A DNA stretch of 64,000 nt from Spartobacteria bacterium (GCA_021324825.1 JAJPII010000047.1:176509-240508), one strand, 5' to 3'. Positions 27,701 through 35,743 are shown, counted from the stretch's first letter. The notes: generated from the letters alone by a model not told the origin. Translations and numbers: made by a program.

Positions 27701-29947
27701 CGCTTCGATATCCGCCGCTGGAATCCACACCGCCCCCAAGCGCGCGTCGATTTCAGAGGCGCTCAGGTCGGTGGGCTGAACCGCCTCAAGCGCGGTAACA
27801 TTTTCCTGATACCGTGCGTCCGCGGCAGCGGCGGCGCGGGCGTCCTCCAGCTTTGAGCGCACGTCGCCAGACAAGTATTGATCGTCGGTTTCCCACTGCT
27901 CGGTCTGCGGATTCCGATAAACCAATCCTTTCAACTCCGGCAGAAACTCGTCCGGCGGTCGGCTCAACAGCGCCTCCATTGCTGCCAAGTCGGCGCGTCC
28001 GGTTGCGTTGAGCGCGAGCACCAGCGCATCTTTCGGTGTCTCCGCAAAGCGCGGCGCTTGCGCTTGCTGAATGGTGCGCTCACGGAAGATCGCCATCTTT
28101 GTCGCCCGCCGTGTCTCGTCGTTGTAATCCTCCAGTGACAAAAGAAGCGGCAAATCGGGATCGCTGTCGAAAGCTCGGAGATTGGCCTTTTCATTGAGCG
28201 GTCCAAAGCGGGCAACAAAGTAGTCGTATTGGTCATTGAGGACTCGGCGGGCGAGCAGGATGGTTTCTTCGTCGCGGCCTTCGATCTGCGTGCGCAACGT
28301 TTCGCGCACGGCATCGCGCAATTTGATGAGAGCCCGGATACGCCGCGCCCGGTCTTCGCCTAGATTTTCGAGCGGCTGCAAGACATTGCCAATGCGAATG
28401 GCAATGAGGCCGTCATGCAGCGTGTAGGCGTTCTCCTTGACGTAATCGGGCGCGAGAATGTCCTCTTTGTCCGGTGTGTCGGTTCGCGCCTTCTCCGCCA
28501 GTTGCCGGTAGATATTGGATGGCAGATTTTCGACTGCCTCGCGCAACGCATCGGCAAGATCGCGCGTGTCCGGCGCGAGCGCGGGTTCGTTCGCGCGATA
28601 CATCGTGCCCTCATGCCGCATCTCGCCGAGCATCATGTGCGGGTTGGCGGCGAAATATTCGTTGATCTGGAATATCACGCCGTCGCCGTTGCTGTGCTCG
28701 TCCAGCGCCGACCAGGCCGGCCCGCCCGGAGTTTCTCCGGTTTCCAATTTGCGGAGGAAAATGATGTCAGCGGTGACTTCGGTGTTCGCGTTTTGCTTGA
28801 ATGCCGTGTTCGGCAATCGAATCGCGCCGAGAAAGTCCGCCTTGTTGTGAAGATAGTCGCGGAGCCCGGAGTCGATCTTGTCGAGCGTGCCTTTTGACGT
28901 GATGAAAACCATGAGCCCGCCGGGCCGCACCTTCTCAATCCCCTTGGCAAAAAAGTAATCGTGAACAAGGAAATTGTGCTCGCTGAATTTAGGGTCGAAG
29001 AGCTTGTAATCTCCAAACGGGACATTGGAAATGGCGAGGTCGAACGAGCCGTCAACCAGACTGGCCAGCTCGAAACCTTGATTGCGAATGTCCGCGTCGG
29101 GATAGAGCTTGCGCGCGATTCTCGCGGACGTGGGGTCGATTTCAACTCCGGTCAGCTTGGAATGGGCGGTCATCTCATCCGGCATGAGTCCGAAGAAATG
29201 CCCGATGCCAAGCGCTGGTTCGAGCACGCGCCCCTGCTGGAAGCCGAGCCGCTCCACCGCGCGGTAGATCCCGGCGATGACCGTCTCGGAAGTGTAATGC
29301 GCGTTGAGCGTCGAGGCGCGCGCGGCTTCGTATTCCTCGGTCCCAAGCAAGGCGCTGAGTTTCTGGCGTTCCTCCTCCCAATCGGTTGCCGCGTGCCACG
29401 CGAACACCTGCGGAATTCCGCCCCAGCCGACATATTTGACGAGAACGCGCCGTTCCTCCTCGGTGGCCGTTCGGTTTTCCACTTCCAGCTTGCGGGCCAA
29501 TTCGATCGCCGCAAAGTTGTCACGGCATTTCTGCTTGAGCGAGCCGTCGCCAAGCCGGTCGTCCGGCTGGATGCGGTAATTGCGGGTGTTTAGACGCTGG
29601 CCGTTTCTTCCGGCTGAAGGAGTATATATTTCTCCCGGATCATCTCCCAAGCCTGGTCGTGCGCTTGCTGCGGCGTCAGACCCTGCTCCTTCTGGAGCCT
29701 GTTCCGCAGTTCCATCATCTCCGCGCTCGTCGTTTCCTGGGCCTCGTAAAGTGCCTCCTCCAATCTCCCTCGTGCTTCCAGTTCCTTCACCATTTGTGGA
29801 CGAAATTCCGTCCAGTGGCGTTTCGCCATCAGGCCGTAGCCGGTCAGAGGGTATTTGCTGCTCATCGGATGTGTCCTTTCTAAAAGGTTGAAAATCGAAC
29901 AGGCCAAGCTGCTGCTGCCCTGTTGGTTTTCCGTTTCGCTTCAACAT
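24788..29947 (-). CDS. Giant DNA methylase-helicase fusion (DarB-like)
   Basis: About 1719 residues from the ATG at 29947. A methylase-like domain has motif I 'LEPALGIGHFFGL' near residue 240 and 'NVPFGDYKLFD' near 307 in the place of NPPF. A SNF2-type helicase follows: 'VVGAGKTYTM' near 909, 'FIDEAHKFKN' near 1067, and 'QREGRILRQGNQN' in the second lobe. The C-terminus is a coiled coil. Phage P1 DarB and many ICE proteins share this plan and act in anti-restriction. The N-terminus contains 'QLGLF' (residues 13-17), a possible sliding-clamp motif, then a Gly/Asp-rich linker. The start is one base after the upstream stop; a small gene overlaps the linker in another frame. Confidence 0.85.
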   Translation of the reverse strand: MLKRNGKPTGQQQLGLFDFQPFRKDTSDEQQIPSDRLRPDGETPLDGISSTNGEGTGSTREIGGGTLRGPGNDERGDDGTAEQAPEGAGSDAAASARPGLGDDPGEIYTPSAGRNGQRLNTRNYRIQPDDRLGDGSLKQKCRDNFAAIELARKLEVENRTATEEERRVLVKYVGWGGIPQVFAWHAATDWEEERQKLSALLGTEEYEAARASTLNAHYTSETVIAGIYRAVERLGFQQGRVLEPALGIGHFFGLMPDEMTAHSKLTGVEIDPTSARIARKLYPDADIRNQGFELASLVDGSFDLAISNVPFGDYKLFDPKFSEHNFLVHDYFFAKGIEKVRPGGLMVFITSKGTLDKIDSGLRDYLHNKADFLGAIRLPNTAFKQNANTEVTADIIFLRKLETGETPGGPAWSALDEHSNGDGVIFQINEYFAANPHMMLGEMRHEGTMYRANEPALAPDTRDLADALREAVENLPSNIYRQLAEKARTDTPDKEDILAPDYVKENAYTLHDGLIAIRIGNVLQPLENLGEDRARRIRALIKLRDAVRETLRTQIEGRDEETILLARRVLNDQYDYFVARFGPLNEKANLRAFDSDPDLPLLLSLEDYNDETRRATKMAIFRERTIQQAQAPRFAETPKDALVLALNATGRADLAAMEALLSRPPDEFLPELKGLVYRNPQTEQWETDDQYLSGDVRSKLEDARAAAAADARYQENVTALEAVQPTDLSASEIDARLGAVWIPAADIEAFARTLLDSEGITVQHAAAIGTWFVKADFTARGTVANTTEWGTTRYSAIELIQDALNLKTPTVYDTDPKTDTRVINAQQTEGARDKMEKIKERFKTWIWEEDERRERLARKYNDEFNSVRLRVFNGSHLTLPSSSQQIQLRPHQKNAVWRIVQSDSTLLAHVVGAGKTYTMVAAGIELKRLGLATKPMFVVPNHMLGQFSTEMLMLYPTANILVAGKEDFEASKRARLFSRIATGNWDAVIVTHASFEKIPVSLKTRREFISEQIHEIKQAIREQRSERGTRLVKELERVQKRLTAKLEALSADHKKDNTLTFEELGIDRLFIDEAHKFKNLFYVTKMTRVAGLPQTASERAFDMFLKVQHVQARNKGGGVIFSTGTPISNTMAEMFTMQRYLQMAALRRNSLQHFDSWAGTFGETVTTMELSPDGSGYRLQSRFARFVNVPELMQQFRQVADVQTAEMLKLPVPKLEQGRPVTVSAPTTPELKRFVDQLVKRTERIKGGKVDPRDDNMLKITTEGRKAALDLRLMLPHLRDNPDSKVNQAVEKIHQVWLDSAPLKGTQMVFCDLSTPQPGGRGFSVYDDVRGKLLARGIPAGEIAFIQDHDNDTAKAALFKAVREGKVRVILGSTPKMGEGTNVQKRLVALHHLDAPWRPADIEQREGRILRQGNQNEYVKIFRYVTEGSFDAYMWQTLETKCRFIAQVMIGDATMRRAEDVDAAALTYAEVKAIASGNPLVIEKAAVDAEVMRFTRLKKQHAESQYQMRYRIKTLGESTQICERAIANIREDLRTRTSTRGDNFSMQIQKETFTDRTKAGRALVFFAAALKPFQTTKPIGNIGGFSVAIQKIEERANIIIHGKDSYQANVSDSALGTISSLEHALESLDDRLQERESDLKQYHRQKEDLARQLDQPFEHEEKLVSAVKRQQEIISALDITKNQAPATVDEGAEKNSETVQEEAQKPSRKRNGVAASVGM
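29590..29865 (-). CDS. TnpV-like small protein nested in another frame
   Basis: 91 residues starting 'MSSKYPLTGYGLMAKRHWTE'. The Tyr-Pro-x-Gly-x-Tyr-Gly-x-Met pattern followed by helical Arg/Glu-rich sequence resembles the TnpV family of transposon-associated proteins. A Shine-Dalgarno AGAAAGGA lies about 8 bp before the ATG. The whole gene overlaps the first part of the giant methylase-helicase frame on the same strand. Its end (29590) falls just before the giant protein's first well-structured segment, so one of the two readings of 29590-29947 may be non-functional, or both are used. Confidence 0.55.
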   Translation of the reverse strand: MSSKYPLTGYGLMAKRHWTEFRPQMVKELEARGRLEEALYEAQETTSAEMMELRNRLQKEQGLTPQQAHDQAWEMIREKYILLQPEETASV

Positions 29948-29948
29948 A

Positions 29949-30422
29949 TCAAATCGCGAGCGATCGGGAACAGGTTTTCGATGGGGAATCAGCGCTGAGG
30001 CGGTTCTGCCGGCCGATTCTTCGGGCGCTCTCGATTTCCAGATCGTATTCGGCAAGCTTGAAACGGCCCGTGGTGATCGAGCGGATCAGTGCCAACAGGT
30101 ATTCAGGCGAGGCCGGGTAAATCCCCCGCTGCCAGAACTCCAGCGCGTCCCGCCGCTGCTGTGCCGGCATTTGTCTGAGGGCCGCACGGGCGCGCCTCCA
30201 GGCGTCCGCTCGTTGCTTCCGGCGCGAGTGGAAGGTAGCGCTCACGTCTTCATCGACCGCGGCGATTCGTTCTTCGGCCGTGTGATGCTTCACGTACTCC
30301 GGGAACAACGCCCATGAATCCCTGTCCCGCTGTATCGCGCGCCGCGCCGCGCTCAGTCTGCGCGAGGTAATCTCGCGTTGCAGCGGACGTGGGTAGCGGA
30401 AAAATCTCATGGAATCGAACAT
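29949..30422 (-). CDS. ICE protein of about 157 residues, function unknown
   Basis: The open frame extends to 30563, but I prefer the ATG at 30422 (alternative 30410) because a conserved palindromic operator occupies 30449-30464, at the same distance from the start as at other ICE promoters. The protein is basic and helical ('RRKQRADAWRRARAALRQM', 'ALEFWQRGIYPASPEYLLAL') with no recognised domain. Its stop is one base before the giant methylase-helicase start, so the two are translated together. Confidence 0.55.
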   Translation of the reverse strand: MFDSMRFFRYPRPLQREITSRRLSAARRAIQRDRDSWALFPEYVKHHTAEERIAAVDEDVSATFHSRRKQRADAWRRARAALRQMPAQQRRDALEFWQRGIYPASPEYLLALIRSITTGRFKLAEYDLEIESARRIGRQNRLSADSPSKTCSRSLAI

Positions 30423-30448
30423 AATGAGCGAAAAGCCGCGCGGGGATG

Positions 30449-30464
30449 GCTCCACCAGTGGAGC
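30449..30464. promoter_or_regulatory. Palindromic operator copy A (GCTCCACCAGTGGAGC)
   Basis: One base pair at the centre differs from the perfect 16-bp palindrome found at 45920 and 53219; the flank CAACTT after it also matches the 53219 copy. It lies 27 bp before the proposed start at 30422. Likely the binding site of an ICE-encoded regulator. Confidence 0.6.
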
Positions 30465-30542
30465 AACTTCCATGTAGAAGCCCGGTACTGACCGCTGGAA
30501 ATCAAGCAGCCAACCCATGAGGAGGCAGATGTCTTCCAACGG

Positions 30543-30722
30543 CGAGTCTGAGCGGTCAGGCATAGCAGGAGCCGGAGCGGTCGGGTTACGCGGGGAAAGG
30601 CGGGGGGCGGAACCCGGTAGCGAAGGCGAAGCGAAGCCTGACCGCTCAGTCTCGTATCAAAGTGGGCGGCCGGGATGATCTGCCGATCCCACAGGCCTTG
30701 CGAGGACAGGGCAGTTGATCCC
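30543..30722. ncRNA. Structured element, copy 1 (candidate RNA or mobile hairpin element)
   Basis: An outer stem pairs 30543-30561 (CGAGTCTGAGCGGTCAGGC) with 30636-30654, 18 of 19 positions. An inner stem CGGGTT/AACCCG lies at 30582-30587 and 30611-30616. A second hairpin pairs 30672-30684 with 30710-30722. A conserved unpaired AGCGAAGGCG-AGCGAAG precedes the closing arm. A second copy at 49115-49290 keeps the structure with paired changes. Strand is not determined. The following 188 bp (30723-30910) show no gene. Confidence 0.5.
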
Positions 30723-30910
30723 GGGCGGGCGGAAGGTGCAGTGCCGGTAATTACCCATCACGGATTAGACACTCCTCCTCCTGGCCAGAACCCTCGGTGT
30801 GACGATCAAATGATGTGGTTCCGAAGAGACCTGGACCGGATCAATTCTTTTGACCGAGACCGCCAGAGTTAACCTGAAAGCGTCGCCAGGAAAACCCCTC
30901 TGGAATGTAT

Positions 30911-31819
30911 TTAATGCCGCCTCAGAACCGAGGATAAGTCGAAAACCTCCTTCTGCGCTGGCATCTCATCGGCAAATGTAGTCACAATGACCTCTTTAAT
31001 CGACGGTTCGAGCGGGGGTTCATAATGAACTGGCTTCAGCTTGAATGTTGTTGAGACATCGGAACCTGGGAAAAGCGGAGATCCCAAAGCTTTCGAAATT
31101 CTCATTTCTTGAAACGACTTTCCATCGTCCGTGCAGTCACAAACGAGATTCCCGTCATCTATTCTGACCCATGTGCTTCCAATCTGCGTGGGAAATCTAA
31201 TCACAGCCTTCCAATGCAATGCCATAACGGAACCAATGTTTTCTACCCTCCAGAACAGTATTGGCTCTGCGATTGAGCCGATATGGACGAGAATTGTGGT
31301 GTGGAGCCTTGGATGTCGACGCCGCCCAATTATATCGAGAATTGCACGGTGGCGTAATGGTTCAAGCCTTCGGCCCAATCGTTGATAATACTTCCGATCC
31401 TGCGCTTGGTGCGGAGCGACTTCGCTCTCAGGAACGTGAACAACGATCAGCACGTGTCCCGGCTTAATCTGTGAATCGGTGGCTTTGGGATAAATGAGTC
31501 GGGTGGTGAGTTTTTGGAGAGAAGGTTCGACCAATCCGGGAATCACGTCGTCGAGCCAATTATCGAGCTTTGGTTTTACGTCCTCAGCGATTCCGCCATC
31601 AATGACAAGAGGAACACCGGACCTGGGATCCTCTACGCCGAAAATAATGTATCCTCCATCGTAGTTGCCCCACGCCGATACATACTTCGACATGTCATTT
31701 ATCCATGAAGAATCAACGAACTTGTCGCTGGCCTTATAGTCAAGCCAGTCGAACTCTTGCGTTGGAAGAGCAGCAACGTAGTCTTCGTCCCATAACGAAA
31801 GGTCTTTAAGTTGGTTCAT
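30911..31819 (-). CDS. AlbA_2 (Schlafen-like) domain protein
   Basis: 302 residues. 'EFDWLDYKAS' and 'SAWGNYDGGYIIFGVED' are the hallmark blocks of the AlbA_2/Schlafen domain, which binds nucleic acid and in some proteins cleaves RNA. 'YYQRLGRRLEPLRH' ends that domain. The C-terminal ~130 residues are beta-rich and unrecognised. It follows a small helix-turn-helix gene by 3 bp, so the two form an operon. Regulatory or defence roles are both known for this family; the context is ICE cargo. Confidence 0.7.
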   Translation of the reverse strand: MNQLKDLSLWDEDYVAALPTQEFDWLDYKASDKFVDSSWINDMSKYVSAWGNYDGGYIIFGVEDPRSGVPLVIDGGIAEDVKPKLDNWLDDVIPGLVEPSLQKLTTRLIYPKATDSQIKPGHVLIVVHVPESEVAPHQAQDRKYYQRLGRRLEPLRHRAILDIIGRRRHPRLHTTILVHIGSIAEPILFWRVENIGSVMALHWKAVIRFPTQIGSTWVRIDDGNLVCDCTDDGKSFQEMRISKALGSPLFPGSDVSTTFKLKPVHYEPPLEPSIKEVIVTTFADEMPAQKEVFDLSSVLRRH

Positions 31820-31822
31820 AGT

Positions 31823-32215
31823 CTACGGCAAAAACAATTTTGTTCCTGGCCCGCTCCCCTGCTTTTTGAGAAACTTCGGGTTGTCTAGGAGAAACCTCCG
31901 AATTCGATTTGCATCCTGATTCAGCCGGTCGGCGATTTGCTTGCCGTTCATCCCTTTGACTCCATGAGCTGCCATGACTTCGAGGATTTGTCGCTTCAAT
32001 TCGTCATCAGTAATGGACGGACGCCTGATTCTTGGCGCCTTGAACTCCGTCGCAGGTCTCCCGGTGAGCTTCGCCAGTTCCGCTTCCTGTTCCGAGAGAA
32101 TCCTCCGGGTCTCAATGATCTGTGACTTCAATTCGAGGATTGCGTTATGCTTCAACTGCTCGATCTGGGCTTGAAGCTGTTCGATTTGGGCTAATGCGGT
32201 GGATGATGTGGCCAT
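31823..32215 (-). CDS. Coiled-coil protein with C-terminal helix-turn-helix
   Basis: 130 residues from the ATG at 32215; the open frame continues upstream but the added residues look non-coding. Residues 5-45 form a Gln/Glu coiled coil ('ALAQIEQLQAQIEQLKHNAI'). The C-terminal part ('DDELKRQILEVMAAHGVKG', 'NGKQIADRLNQDANRIRRFL') reads as a winged helix-turn-helix that would dimerise through the coil. Operon partner of the AlbA_2 gene; possibly its regulator or antitoxin. Confidence 0.6.
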   Translation of the reverse strand: MATSSTALAQIEQLQAQIEQLKHNAILELKSQIIETRRILSEQEAELAKLTGRPATEFKAPRIRRPSITDDELKRQILEVMAAHGVKGMNGKQIADRLNQDANRIRRFLLDNPKFLKKQGSGPGTKLFLP

Positions 32216-32438
32216 GGAACGGGGAACTGAATAATCGATGAGGGAGTCTGCGTCAACCCGGATCAACAGGTCGGAGGAATGACAATTTGGCCATTGCCGG
32301 TAGAAAAAGTAAATTGACGCTCCACACCCCACCATCCACATATCCACCTGCTCTCTCCATGTTCTTTCGCACTTCGATAAACGCTTTCTTCTCCTCCTCC
32401 TTTAATTCAATTGCGCTATAAATGCACTGGTGAGCGTG

Positions 32439-33116
32439 CTAACATTGATTGAGGTTTAGAATGGTTCTCTCTTCGTCTGATGTCGTGGCGCTGACTGCCT
32501 GAACGGCTCTCTGGTCAAACGCTACAGCACAAAAGCGTGGCGTTATCGGCAAGATTGCAAAGTGCAAGCCTCCGTTCGGACGAGTGGTGAACCATAGAGA
32601 AGGGTTGTCGGAAGTCAACAGTTCGATGCCAGTCGGAGCAGTAACAATACGCACTCTCCAGTGATCTCTGAGGCACCGAAGGCACTCGTCCTCGCTCGGT
32701 TCCCCCTCGGTGCGGTGAAGTAGAAGCTCCCGCTTAAAAAGATTCACACGAACGTTGTATGCTTCAATACCTTCGCTGCCAGTGCGGTTTTCATAGGCAG
32801 CGTTTCGAAGATGCAGATCGAACATCATCAGCATAAAGGAGAAATGTTCGTCCCGATTTGGCTCTGCTTCACTTCGAACCTTACTCACACCGGAAGGGTA
32901 AAGGTTCTCCAAACCATGAAAAAGTGTTTCGGCGCTTTTCGGGTCCTTCTTCGAATAAAAATAATCCGAACGGCACTCGGATTCCACCGGAGCAATTCGG
33001 CTCCCATTCTCGTCGGTTCTCCAGACCCTTGACTTTCGACTGAGAATGCTTTTGTCGCTGGAAAACTGCTTTAAGTAGACAGTTGGAAGGTAATGTTGCC
33101 TTTTGTATGCTGGCAT
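32439..33116 (-). CDS. DUF4238 protein, possibly C-terminally truncated
   Basis: 225 residues starting 'MPAYKRQHYLPTVYLKQFSS', the DUF4238 opening. 'ELLTSDNPSLWF' and 'FAILPITPRFCAVAFD' are the conserved later blocks. Family members usually continue for 40-60 residues after 'ILNLN', whereas this frame stops two residues later, so it may be truncated. DUF4238 function is not established; the genes often travel in defence islands and mobile elements. It stands alone, with no coupled neighbour. Confidence 0.65.
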   Translation of the reverse strand: MPAYKRQHYLPTVYLKQFSSDKSILSRKSRVWRTDENGSRIAPVESECRSDYFYSKKDPKSAETLFHGLENLYPSGVSKVRSEAEPNRDEHFSFMLMMFDLHLRNAAYENRTGSEGIEAYNVRVNLFKRELLLHRTEGEPSEDECLRCLRDHWRVRIVTAPTGIELLTSDNPSLWFTTRPNGGLHFAILPITPRFCAVAFDQRAVQAVSATTSDEERTILNLNQC

Positions 33117-33894
33117 TTCATTTTGATCCAGGCATTAAGCGTAACCCCAAGTATCAGCACTATAAATGGAAGTATAACTGTAAGGGCGCTCATATCGGGT
33201 TTTATGTGGTTGGGAGTTTGATCAAGGAAGGCCAAAAGCCCTCATGGGTTCAAGCTAAATCTCTTCTGCAAAAGACCTCCCAGAACGCCCGTCGTGGCTC
33301 CACAAAAGCCCCATGAATCGTTCTGATCCCATGAAAGGGGGAAGACAGCGGAACATGGACTGCAAGCCCGCCAAATCAAAGCCCGAAGCTTCCATCTGTC
33401 CCCTGGTAGAATGAATCTCCACGGGTCGAGGTGGAAGCTCAGAGCATCCAGTGGTGTTCCAATGCAGGGCCACCGCATTTCGCCACAGTCGTCAAAAGAT
33501 GCCTGCTGGTTGTCGGTATTCGCGCCGGCGCACAGGTGCTTGGATGGGAACAGGTGAACGGGGAAGAGGATCATTTTATTCCCAGTGGGTGGTTTTTAAA
33601 AGCCATTTCCGATGGATGGCTCCTTGAAGTTTTACGAGAATGGAGCAAATACTCTATAAATGCCCAGCAGATCGTCCAAAGGAACCGAGCCTAAACCGTC
33701 GCGGCCCACGATTACCCCACAACAGGGGATAATCAGGGATTCTTCATTGATCAGGTTTTCAAAGTCGACGAAACCGACTCCAAGTTACACACTCCGGCTG
33801 TCACGCCGTGTGCTTTGCGCAGACTTCCACCCGAGCAGCCGTCGCCCGCGCTCAGCCGGTCGCTGATCTTGTTGTCGTTAGGCCTCAAGCCGCC
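33117..33894. other. Region without a convincing gene; right half of an attC-like site at its end
   Basis: Frames up to 110 codons occur on both strands but none resembles a protein or has a good start. The last ~35 bp (about 33850-33883) read GCTGATCTTGTTGTC followed by GTTAGGC at 33877-33883. This matches the right half of the attC at 34736-34844 and the R' core GTTRRRY. No matching left half (RYYYAAC at proper distance) is visible, so the site is probably truncated. Confidence 0.5.
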
Positions 33895-34725
33895 ATGCGC
33901 AAGAAACGAGGTGCCATAAAGTCGCGGGGCGAAGCCGGAACTGCTGGAGCACTACGTCGCTATTTTCACGGCAAGCCATACGTGGTACTGAAGGATGTTG
34001 CTCTCAACCAAGTGTTGGAGGTCGAGCGCTCAGAGCTAACGTCGGAGGAGTTCGACTACTATCGAGCTGCGTCACTCGATTTTCTAATTTGCCTCGACGA
34101 TGAGTGTCAGAGCTTTGAACTCGCACTTGAGGTTGATAGTGAACTCCACGACAGCCCAGCGCAGGCACGCAAGGACTCTATCAAGAATCGTCTGTGCATC
34201 GGGGCAGGTCTTCCATTGCTGCGCGTCACTTCCCAAGATAGTGTTCTGCGCCGACATGCGCCAATATTGGATTACATCCTCAATGCTTACTTCGGAGAGA
34301 AGGCTATCGCCGAGTTGCGAGCTAAAGGCAAGGTGTCGCCGGAAGAAGAGTTTTTCCAACAGTTCAAGGAAACATCCAAAATTCAAGTGCGGCTTATGCA
34401 GCGCGGCTTGTTTTCCCCTGTGTTGGTTTTCGGGCTCACCGACAAGGCCGCTCAAAACGCCTTTTGGTGGCAGGTTGTCGAGCGCCTTATCGACCACGGC
34501 GACGCCGACAAGTCTGGGCAGCGTTATTGGTGCGCTACCACGGAGGTTCGTATCCTCCGAGGTGCTTCGACTAATCATCCTGTCTTTCACGTGGAGCGGA
34601 CAGTCCGCCTTCGCGATCCGAATCCAGAATACAATGTTCCAGGGGTTCACGGTTGGGACATTGCGAAAGAGCTTTCGAAATTTCTATGTTTTCATTATAT
34701 CGAATCCGAATGGACTCCCGAATGA
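33895..34725 (+). CDS. DUF2726-like cassette protein
   Basis: 276 residues from the ATG at 33895, 11 bp after the attC-like core GTTAGGC. 'SLDFLICLDD' and 'ALEVDSELHDSPAQARKDSIKN' resemble DUF2726, a PD-(D/E)xK-related domain; 'CIGAGLPLLRV' follows as expected. The C-terminal half is unrecognised. The stop is 10 bp before a complete attC-like site. A short leader, a single ORF and a downstream attC is the structure of an integron gene cassette. Cassette genes often lack their own promoter. Function unknown; nuclease fold likely. Confidence 0.65.
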   Translation: MRKKRGAIKSRGEAGTAGALRRYFHGKPYVVLKDVALNQVLEVERSELTSEEFDYYRAASLDFLICLDDECQSFELALEVDSELHDSPAQARKDSIKNRLCIGAGLPLLRVTSQDSVLRRHAPILDYILNAYFGEKAIAELRAKGKVSPEEEFFQQFKETSKIQVRLMQRGLFSPVLVFGLTDKAAQNAFWWQVVERLIDHGDADKSGQRYWCATTEVRILRGASTNHPVFHVERTVRLRDPNPEYNVPGVHGWDIAKELSKFLCFHYIESEWTPE

Positions 34726-34735
34726 AATCTAACCA

Positions 34736-34844
34736 GCCTAACCATGCGATGCAGCTAACTGCTCCGCGCATCACGGCGGCTGCTTGCGGACCGAACCGGC
34801 AGCCGCACCCCGCTCCGCGGCAGCTGATCTTGTTCTCGTAAGGC
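34736..34844 (+). other. attC-like recombination site of an integron cassette
   Basis: 109 bp. It begins with R'' GCCTAAC (34736-34742) and ends with GTAAGGC (34838-34844), one base from the R' consensus GTTRRRY. Internal arms GCAGCTAACTGCTCCGCG and CGCTCCGCGGCAGCTGATC are partly complementary, as the L boxes and stem of an attC should be. The terminal segment matches the half site ending at 33883. No integron integrase gene is in the window. Confidence 0.65.
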
Positions 34845-34860
34845 GGCAGGAGACCCCCAA

Positions 34861-35577
34861 ATGTCGAACACACACGAGTACGTCATTTTCGACCGGGACA
34901 AGCTCGACCCCGCGCTCGCGTTGCGCTGGCCCGCGTTCGAGAAAGCGTACCCCGGCTGGGGGCAATGGGCGTCGGCCAAGGAGTTCCTTGTTGAGTGGGC
35001 ATTGGATGATCAATCACAAATTGATTCTGTAGACGAGATCCTCGCGCGGAAAACGGTGCGGGCGACACTGGCCATGAGTGACGATCCCTTCCACTTCCTC
35101 CGGACGGTCCTCGATTCGAAGGGGTTGTCGGCGTGCGGGGTGGATATCGAGAAGGGGAACTACGACTACGGGGACGACATCGTCTCGTGCGCGGGTGCGG
35201 CGTTTGCTCGCGGCGCTCTTTCCTTGGCCTCCCTCACCGCCGTGTGTCACCTGCACGCTAGCTGCGTCGATCCGGCCGGGGTCTTGCTTCCAGATGTCGC
35301 GAGCGCGGTTCAGGCTCAACCCGAGCCACCGCCCATGCTCCCCGGGTTGTCCGACATGATGCCCGAGGGTGGCGACGGCATCGGGGTCTCACAGGCTCGA
35401 AGGACCATCGACTTCTTCCTTCGGGCCTGGCGTGAACGGTGGCCACTCCAGGCCGAGGGCCAGACGCCTCGGAACGGCGAGTCGATTCGCTCGTGCGCTG
35501 TGGCGGGCGGCTTGGCTCAGGCTCTTCGCAAGCGTCACCTGTCCAAGCCGTGCATATTCCGCTGGTATGAGTGCTGA
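34861..35577 (+). CDS. Cassette-encoded protein, function unknown
   Basis: 238 residues starting 17 bp after the attC-like core. A purine-rich GGAGACCCCC stretch near the ATG may serve as ribosome site. The protein begins 'MSNTHEYVIFDRDKLDPALA' and is acidic with an Ala/Cys-rich middle. I recognise no domain. GC content appears higher than in the preceding cassette, as expected for unrelated cassette genes. No attC follows it, so the array ends here or has been cut. The 166 bp to the next gene show nothing. Confidence 0.55.
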   Translation: MSNTHEYVIFDRDKLDPALALRWPAFEKAYPGWGQWASAKEFLVEWALDDQSQIDSVDEILARKTVRATLAMSDDPFHFLRTVLDSKGLSACGVDIEKGNYDYGDDIVSCAGAAFARGALSLASLTAVCHLHASCVDPAGVLLPDVASAVQAQPEPPPMLPGLSDMMPEGGDGIGVSQARRTIDFFLRAWRERWPLQAEGQTPRNGESIRSCAVAGGLAQALRKRHLSKPCIFRWYEC

Positions 35578-35743
35578 CGGCGTGGTGTTCAGCGATCTGC
35601 CACGGCCCCGGACGTCTCGGAGGGCTCGATTTCCGCATTTATCAGCCTGATTGCTTTGGAACCCTGCTCAATCGGCCGTTCGCGCCTCGTCGCCGGATCG
35701 GGAGGCCAATTGGCTGCTCACGCCGAAATGCCGCTCCGTCAAC

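Noticed and set aside
26723..27856. Long plus-strand open frame of 377 codons
   Set aside because: It lies antisense to the helicase part of the giant methylase-helicase gene; its composition is Arg/His/Leu-rich as expected of a shadow frame, and it has no domain.
30563..30563. Upstream start for the 157-residue ICE protein
   Set aside because: It would place the palindromic operator and part of the structured element inside the coding region, and the extra residues show no protein-like features that require it.
33242..33574. Minus-strand open frame of 110 codons
   Set aside because: Trp/Cys-rich random-looking sequence, no ribosome site, and it overlaps a stretch that looks like degraded cargo DNA.
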